DNA from: Rhizophagus irregularis
Taxonomy: Eukaryota > Glomeromycota > Glomeromycetes > Glomerales > Glomeraceae
NCBI RefSeq assembly: GCF_026210795.1
Contig: NC_089454.1
Location: 1,488,001-1,552,000 of the forward strand
DNA length: 64,000 nt
Direction: 5' to 3'
In this document: positions 59,392 through 64,000 of the stretch, piece by piece
Layout of the letters: the number at the start of each line of letters is the position of its first letter
How positions within the stretch are numbered: position 1 is the first letter of the stretch
Notes under the pieces: model-generated
Database searches by the model: none
What the model was told of the DNA's origin: nothing
The model's input: the letters and a program-made list of their open reading frames with translations, nothing else
Translations under genes and position numbers: made by a program

Positions 59392-61324
59392 CTAATCGCC
59401 GGAATCATTATCATTATTTCCCAATATATTATTAACAGTATCGTCAATAACTTCATTATCCACACCATCAAAAGCAAAATCATAAATAGAAAAGGTAAAA
59501 TTCCAATCTCTTGTACTAACTAATTTTAAGAATCTAAAACCTGTTTCACGTATACGAAATTTGCATGATAACAAATTATTTTTTGTTGATGATAATGAGG
59601 ATATATCTAATTTTGGTGATGGTGATAATTGAATCTATATAATTATAATAATTGTTAATATTTTCATTATAAAACTAAATATTATATTATTTATACTTAC
59701 CCAAGCTGAACCATCGTGAGAAATTTGTATAGACAAATGATTAAAATAATCACTCTTATGATCAATAATTAAATTAAAAGTAAGTGGTACAGGCATAGGT
59801 AATAATAAATCTAATCCAATATAATCATCTTTTCTAATAACTATTAAAAAAAAAAAAATTTTTGTTAATCTCGTTTTTAATTATTACTCCAATTATTGTG
59901 AGTGTATATATATGTCAAGATACTATACCATCTTGAGAAATCCAAGCAGTAGAGTTATCATTATCAACAGCATGGGAATAAGGATAAGAAATGAAATGTT
60001 GGGTATTAAAGAAACTAGAATGTAATCTTTCACTTTCACTAATATTAATATAAGGTTTATATTTGAATAATTTTACATTTGGAAAACTATGTTTATTCGT
60101 TAAGAACAAACATTTATCATTATGACAAGGCGATCTAACATCTCTTTCATAAAGAGTTGGTGAAAATTCTTTTGTGTCCTCAATCATTTGTGTTGACGGA
60201 TTATTATTATTCTTACTCTTAAGTAATGATAAATAATTATACAACCTAATTAATGCTTTATGCATATATAATTTATTAAGCATTCTATCTTTACCCGTTA
60301 AACTAAAACCATTTTCTTGTGGTAATTCAATTAAAGAGTTCTCTAATTGATATGGTACTTGGTTCAAATATGTAGTAAAATACATATCACCATAAATAAA
60401 TTCTAATGAACTCATTTCCGTTTTACTTGTCATTTTTAAAAATTTCAATACATTTTCTCTAGAAGTGAATGCCCCAGTACCAACCCATGAATAACATGAA
60501 TGTAAATCAATGTCTATAAATTTAATGAATTTCATATTAATATTTTTAAATAATAAAATAAAATATCCAATTATAATACTATACCATCATCGAAAAAACA
60601 CCATTTCCAATTAGTTGAAGAATAAACATCAGCATTTGTATCAGTATGAATTAAATTTGGAAATCTTAGAAAGTTACTATACATGGATCTTAAATGTTTA
60701 ATCATCCAATCATCATCTTGAAAATAACAATATTTTGTTGCCGCCATTGAACACGCTAAGTATCTCGCTATAAAATACATATTTCCTGGTGAATTATAAT
60801 ATCTTATTTTATTACAGTGCGTATCAACAAACATCTAACAAAAAAAAAATATTACGGTATATGTTATATAAGTTATTTTGCAAAGAAAGATGATAATAAA
60901 AATAATATTAGAGATAATACTTAACTGTATCTGATAAATGCAAATCAACATTATTGTTCCATATAAAAATTTCTTTAAACATAGAATATTGACATAAATT
61001 TTTAACGATAATTTTAATATTGTCCAATCTATTCCAATTCAATAATATAGCTGTACATTCTCCATCTCCTTCTGTTGGTATGATCTTAGTTAAAATGTCA
61101 CTTTCTTGTATTGTTTCTATTTTACCAATATCATTTTTACCGATGCTTTCCTCATTTTTACCGTAAAAAAAAACAAATAAAAATATGAATGCAATAAGTA
61201 GTAATACTCTCGGTTGAGAAATTCCTTTAAAATATCTTAATATATACGATCTTATTGGTGATTCCTCAAATACTCCTCCTGTATTTATATTTATATGTAA
61301 TGTATTCTTATCTCTATCTGGCAT
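59392..61324 (-). CDS. Type II membrane glycosyltransferase-like protein with discoidin-like C-terminus
   Basis: Predicted exons are 61324-60926, 60834-60585, 60513-59929, 59840-59701 and 59634-59392 (about 538 residues). A hydrophobic helix at residues 40-54 (VLLLIAFIFLFVFFY) after a short basic N-terminus suggests a type II Golgi or ER membrane protein. The lumenal part begins with CTAILLNWNRLDNIKIIVKN, typical of GT-A folds of the exostosin/GT2 sort. A metal-binding acidic motif follows (FQDDDWMI), then WVGTGAF, as in GT64-type acceptor sites. The last 130 residues (AVDNDNSTAW, then YIGLDLLLP, then LSIQISHDGSAW) resemble a discoidin/F5-8C sugar-binding domain. Donor and acceptor are unknown. 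It shares a 144-bp divergent promoter with NDUFB9. Confidence 0.7.
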
Positions 61325-61468
61325 TGTAATTAATTAAACCGTAATTCAGTAAAATGAGGAATAAAATTTATTTTAAAGTTTTAAAAAAAAAAGATTCACT
61401 GTTCATGTGATTCCTGTAATACAACCTATAAAAATCCTCGATTATCGTTTTCAAAGGTAATTAAAAAA
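61325..61468. promoter_or_regulatory. Divergent promoter between the glycosyltransferase-like gene and NDUFB9
   Basis: 144 bp lie between the two start codons. A run of A near 61380-61391 and TTCACTGTTCATGTGA are the only notable words. No known site is recognised. Confidence 0.45.
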
Positions 61469-61827
61469 ATGTCTGAAATATCAGCTTTATATAGACGCTC
61501 TCTAAAAACTGCTTTAAATTGGTATGTAGATCGTGTATTATGGCGTCCTGTGGCTTTAGAAATACGCGCTCGTTTTGAAGCAAATAGAAACGTTACTTCT
61601 ACACAAGAGTTACGTAAAATTATACTTGCTGCCGAAAAAGAACTTGAAGAAAATAGTCATCCTGATCCTTACAAATGTAAATTTTTTTTTTTTTAAAAAA
61701 AAAGACTAATTTTAATCCAAAAAATTTTATTTATTTATTTTAAATAGATCCAACTGCACCGGGGGGTACAAAATGGGAAAGAAATATTCCTCCACTATTA
61801 TTTGGAGAAAATCCAGTAATATCCTAA
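61469..61827 (+). CDS. NDUFB9: NADH dehydrogenase (complex I) subunit NDUFB9 (B22), LYR protein
   Basis: Predicted exons are 61469-61676 and 61748-61827 (95 residues). It starts MSEISALYRRSLKTALNWYV with the LYR motif of mitochondrial assembly proteins (here L-Y-R-R at residues 7-10). It continues with FEANRNVTSTQELRKIILAA and closes with HPDPYKY...PGGTKWERN, which corresponds to the conserved PGGTSYERY-type motif of NDUFB9. This subunit belongs to the membrane arm of complex I and binds an acyl carrier protein through the LYR motif. At 95 residues it is much shorter than animal NDUFB9 (about 180), ending soon after the PGGT motif; short fungal forms are plausible. Its 3' end faces that of PRP6 at 160 bp. 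Confidence 0.85.
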
Positions 61828-61987
61828 TATTATTCAATGTTTTCCTAAACTATTTAAATTGCTAACTACAATTTTAATAAATAGGAAGGTCGCCATCATT
61901 AACTTATAGTATAATAATGAAATTAAAAAAATTGGTACAATACTTTATAAAGTCATCATTGGACTTCAGCTGAATAAAAATCTTAGA

Positions 61988-64000
61988 TTATGAAAGAACA
62001 TTAGAAACTAGTTTAAGTATTTCTTCAATACTCTTACCAACATTTTTCATATCTTTTGCAACAATCTGCCACTGTTCGCCATGGTGAGGTTCAGCAGTTA
62101 CACATCTTGTAATTACGTCTTGTTGTTGTTGCTGTTAAATAATATTTATATATATTAGTAACAATTTAGCCTATGAAGTCAAATTTAATATTTAATAAAT
62201 ACCTCTGTTCCGTGTTGACATTCAAATTTATAGAACCATGCCCATGAATCTCCTCGATCTGGGTCAACTTTTACTGCTTTTTCAAACCATGTTCTGCCTT
62301 TATCAACTTTACGTTCAGCCCAAAATAACCTTGCTATTGTCATGATAATAATAGGATCATTATCGCATTTTTTAAGTGCATCAACAGATTTGGTTTTACG
62401 TTGTGGACGAGGTTCCATAAATATTGCCTCTGACCATAATAATCCCGAATTAGGACATTCCTGTAGTGCTAAAATATGAAGTGGTTTTTTAATATATATA
62501 TATGACCAAATAAAGAATACACGTCAATAATGTAATTATGGTTACCTTTTGCTAATAAAGCTTTTGCCATATTGATATTATTACCTCTCAATTCAACACG
62601 AACTGCTTCACACCTGTACAAAAAAATTTATAATTAATACATTCATATTGTTTTTTTATATAAATAAATAAACAAGGATAAATTATTACCATAATTCAGG
62701 TGTTTTTGGATTTAATAAACGACCTCTTTCAAGAGTAGCCCTAGCTTTAATTAAAAAGCATGCTTTTTCTTCTAATCGAGAAGCCAATATCCACAAAGGC
62801 ACAGATTTTGGGCAATTTTTTAAAGCTCTAGCATAAGTAGCCCTAGCTGCAGGTAGATCACCTTTTTCATCTTCAATCTGACCTTTAATCATCCATAACT
62901 TGTCAAATGTAGGATATTTATCCAAAGCCTCGTCTAACATAGCTAAAGCTTCCGTAATCTTTTTAAGTTGACGTTCTAATACTATCGATTTCATCCACAC
63001 TTTTTCTGTATCAGCCTTACCTCGTGCTTTATGTAATAACATTCTTGCACGTTCATATTCTCCATTTTCTGCTTCCAATTTAACTGCTGCTAACCAAATT
63101 TGTTCACTATTTGGATTAGCTTTGAACGCTTCTGTTAAGATAAATCGTGCTCCATTAACATCGCCGGCAAGCCATTTTTCTTTAGCTCCCATAAGCCAAA
63201 GTACTTCAGCTTGAGGACAAAATCTAACTGCACGTTGCAATAATTCTTCCAAAGAATCTCTAGTTCCATGAGATTTTTCCAAGAAAGCTGCTTTACGCCA
63301 TATTGATTTTTTACCAGGGTAAGTCTTCAGAGCTTGCGCAAATATCGCGCGAGCTGTTTCAATAGAACCATGTAAAATACAACTTTCCGCATCTTCTAAC
63401 CATATTGTTTTCTTATCTTGCTCTTCAATTCCCATTCCAATCGTATTTCTTACTATGGCTTGACAAGTCCCAACACTACCTTCCCTTTCACATTTTTCTG
63501 CTTCTTGCAGCCACTGATCACGTCCTAACACACTTCCCTTTTCCGAAAGTACTGTAACAGCTTTGGCAATAATTCTATCAGTCATTTTTTCATTACCTTG
63601 TTGTTCTTCAAGACGAGCGGCTGCTATCCAGATTTCATGTGAAGTAGGAATTTGGCCACGTGCTTTATTAAGAACTTTTTTGGCATTTTCATAACTCTCA
63701 AGTCGGGCAAGAGCAAGCCATAAATCAACAGAAAGGGGAACTAATTCAGTTGCGCGTGCTAATAGTATACGTGCATCTGAAGGATTTTCTTCCATATTAA
63801 CTGCCGCTTTCCAAAGTTTCACGGAATTGGGTACATATTCCAAAGCTACATGAAGTAAAATATAAAACTGTTAATTTGACACTTTAGTTAAAAAAAAAAA
63901 TTAAATATTTACCTCTTCTTAAAACCTTTTTTTGAGCTTTGATATCAGTTTCTAATTTCACAGATTGTAGCCAAATTTTAACCGACTGTGGAAGATGTCT
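61988..64000 (-). CDS. PRP6: Pre-mRNA splicing factor PRP6 (PRPF6), 3' part
   Basis: The minus-strand gene enters from the right edge and stops at 61988. Visible exons are beyond 64000 to 63913, 63845-62690, 62613-62546, 62468-62203 and 62131-61988, giving about 570 residues of the C-terminal half. Half-a-TPR (HAT) repeats run through it: [18 protein letters not shown], then [20 protein letters not shown], then [10 protein letters not shown], then [19 protein letters not shown]-like segments, and [17 protein letters not shown] and [10 protein letters not shown] near the end. PRP6 scaffolds the U4/U6.U5 tri-snRNP and contacts U5 proteins. The N-terminal region is outside the window. The gene converges with NDUFB9. 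Confidence 0.95.

Overview
The window looks like nuclear DNA of an early-diverging fungus, most likely an arbuscular mycorrhizal fungus of the Rhizophagus type. That is an inference from four things: AT-rich DNA, genes with several short GT-AG introns, dense LINE/hAT/Tc1-type transposons, and core genes that most Dikarya lack (the ether-lipid enzyme AGPS and the augmin subunit HAUS1). No database search was possible.

The window has two compartments. Bases 1 to about 45,000 are almost entirely nested mobile elements. Two minus-strand LINEs of one roughly 8 kb family (318-13265 and 18206-26209) each have a 16-bp target-site duplication (TSD). The first is interrupted by a non-autonomous hAT element (4540-9471), which is itself interrupted by an autonomous-type hAT element (5344-9433), and also by a small hAT-like MITE (12004-12224). 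The second sits inside a TA-flanked Tc1/mariner-type MITE (18150-27134), which in turn sits in a short telomere-like CCCTAA tract. Next comes a TA-flanked element (27494-32404) that carries a decayed IS630/Tc1-type transposase and, facing it, a decayed gene with zinc-ribbon, PB1-like and SAM-like regions. A 1.2 kb hAT-type foldback element (29308-30507) has split that gene. At 35950-39557 four TA-flanked elements are stacked, the innermost carrying a dead pogo-type transposase.

A hairpin-bearing module built around GATTCGTCTC...GAGACGAATC and followed by GAATGG recurs at least 14 times. It occurs in elements of different transposon superfamilies and is the most unusual repeat structure here.

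Bases 45,097-64,000 are a compact housekeeping block: beta-tubulin, an NGL2-like exonuclease/phosphatase-fold nuclease, V-ATPase subunit c'', a GPATCH4-like G-patch protein, AGPS, a SAM-dependent methyltransferase-like protein, HAUS1, a membrane-anchored glycosyltransferase-like protein with a discoidin-like C-terminus, NDUFB9 of complex I, and the 3' part of PRP6 (U4/U6.U5 snRNP). Several neighbours are divergent with intergenic gaps of 145-260 bp. The genes do not form one pathway. I joined exons by hand from GT-AG signals and reading frame, so splice positions are predictions.
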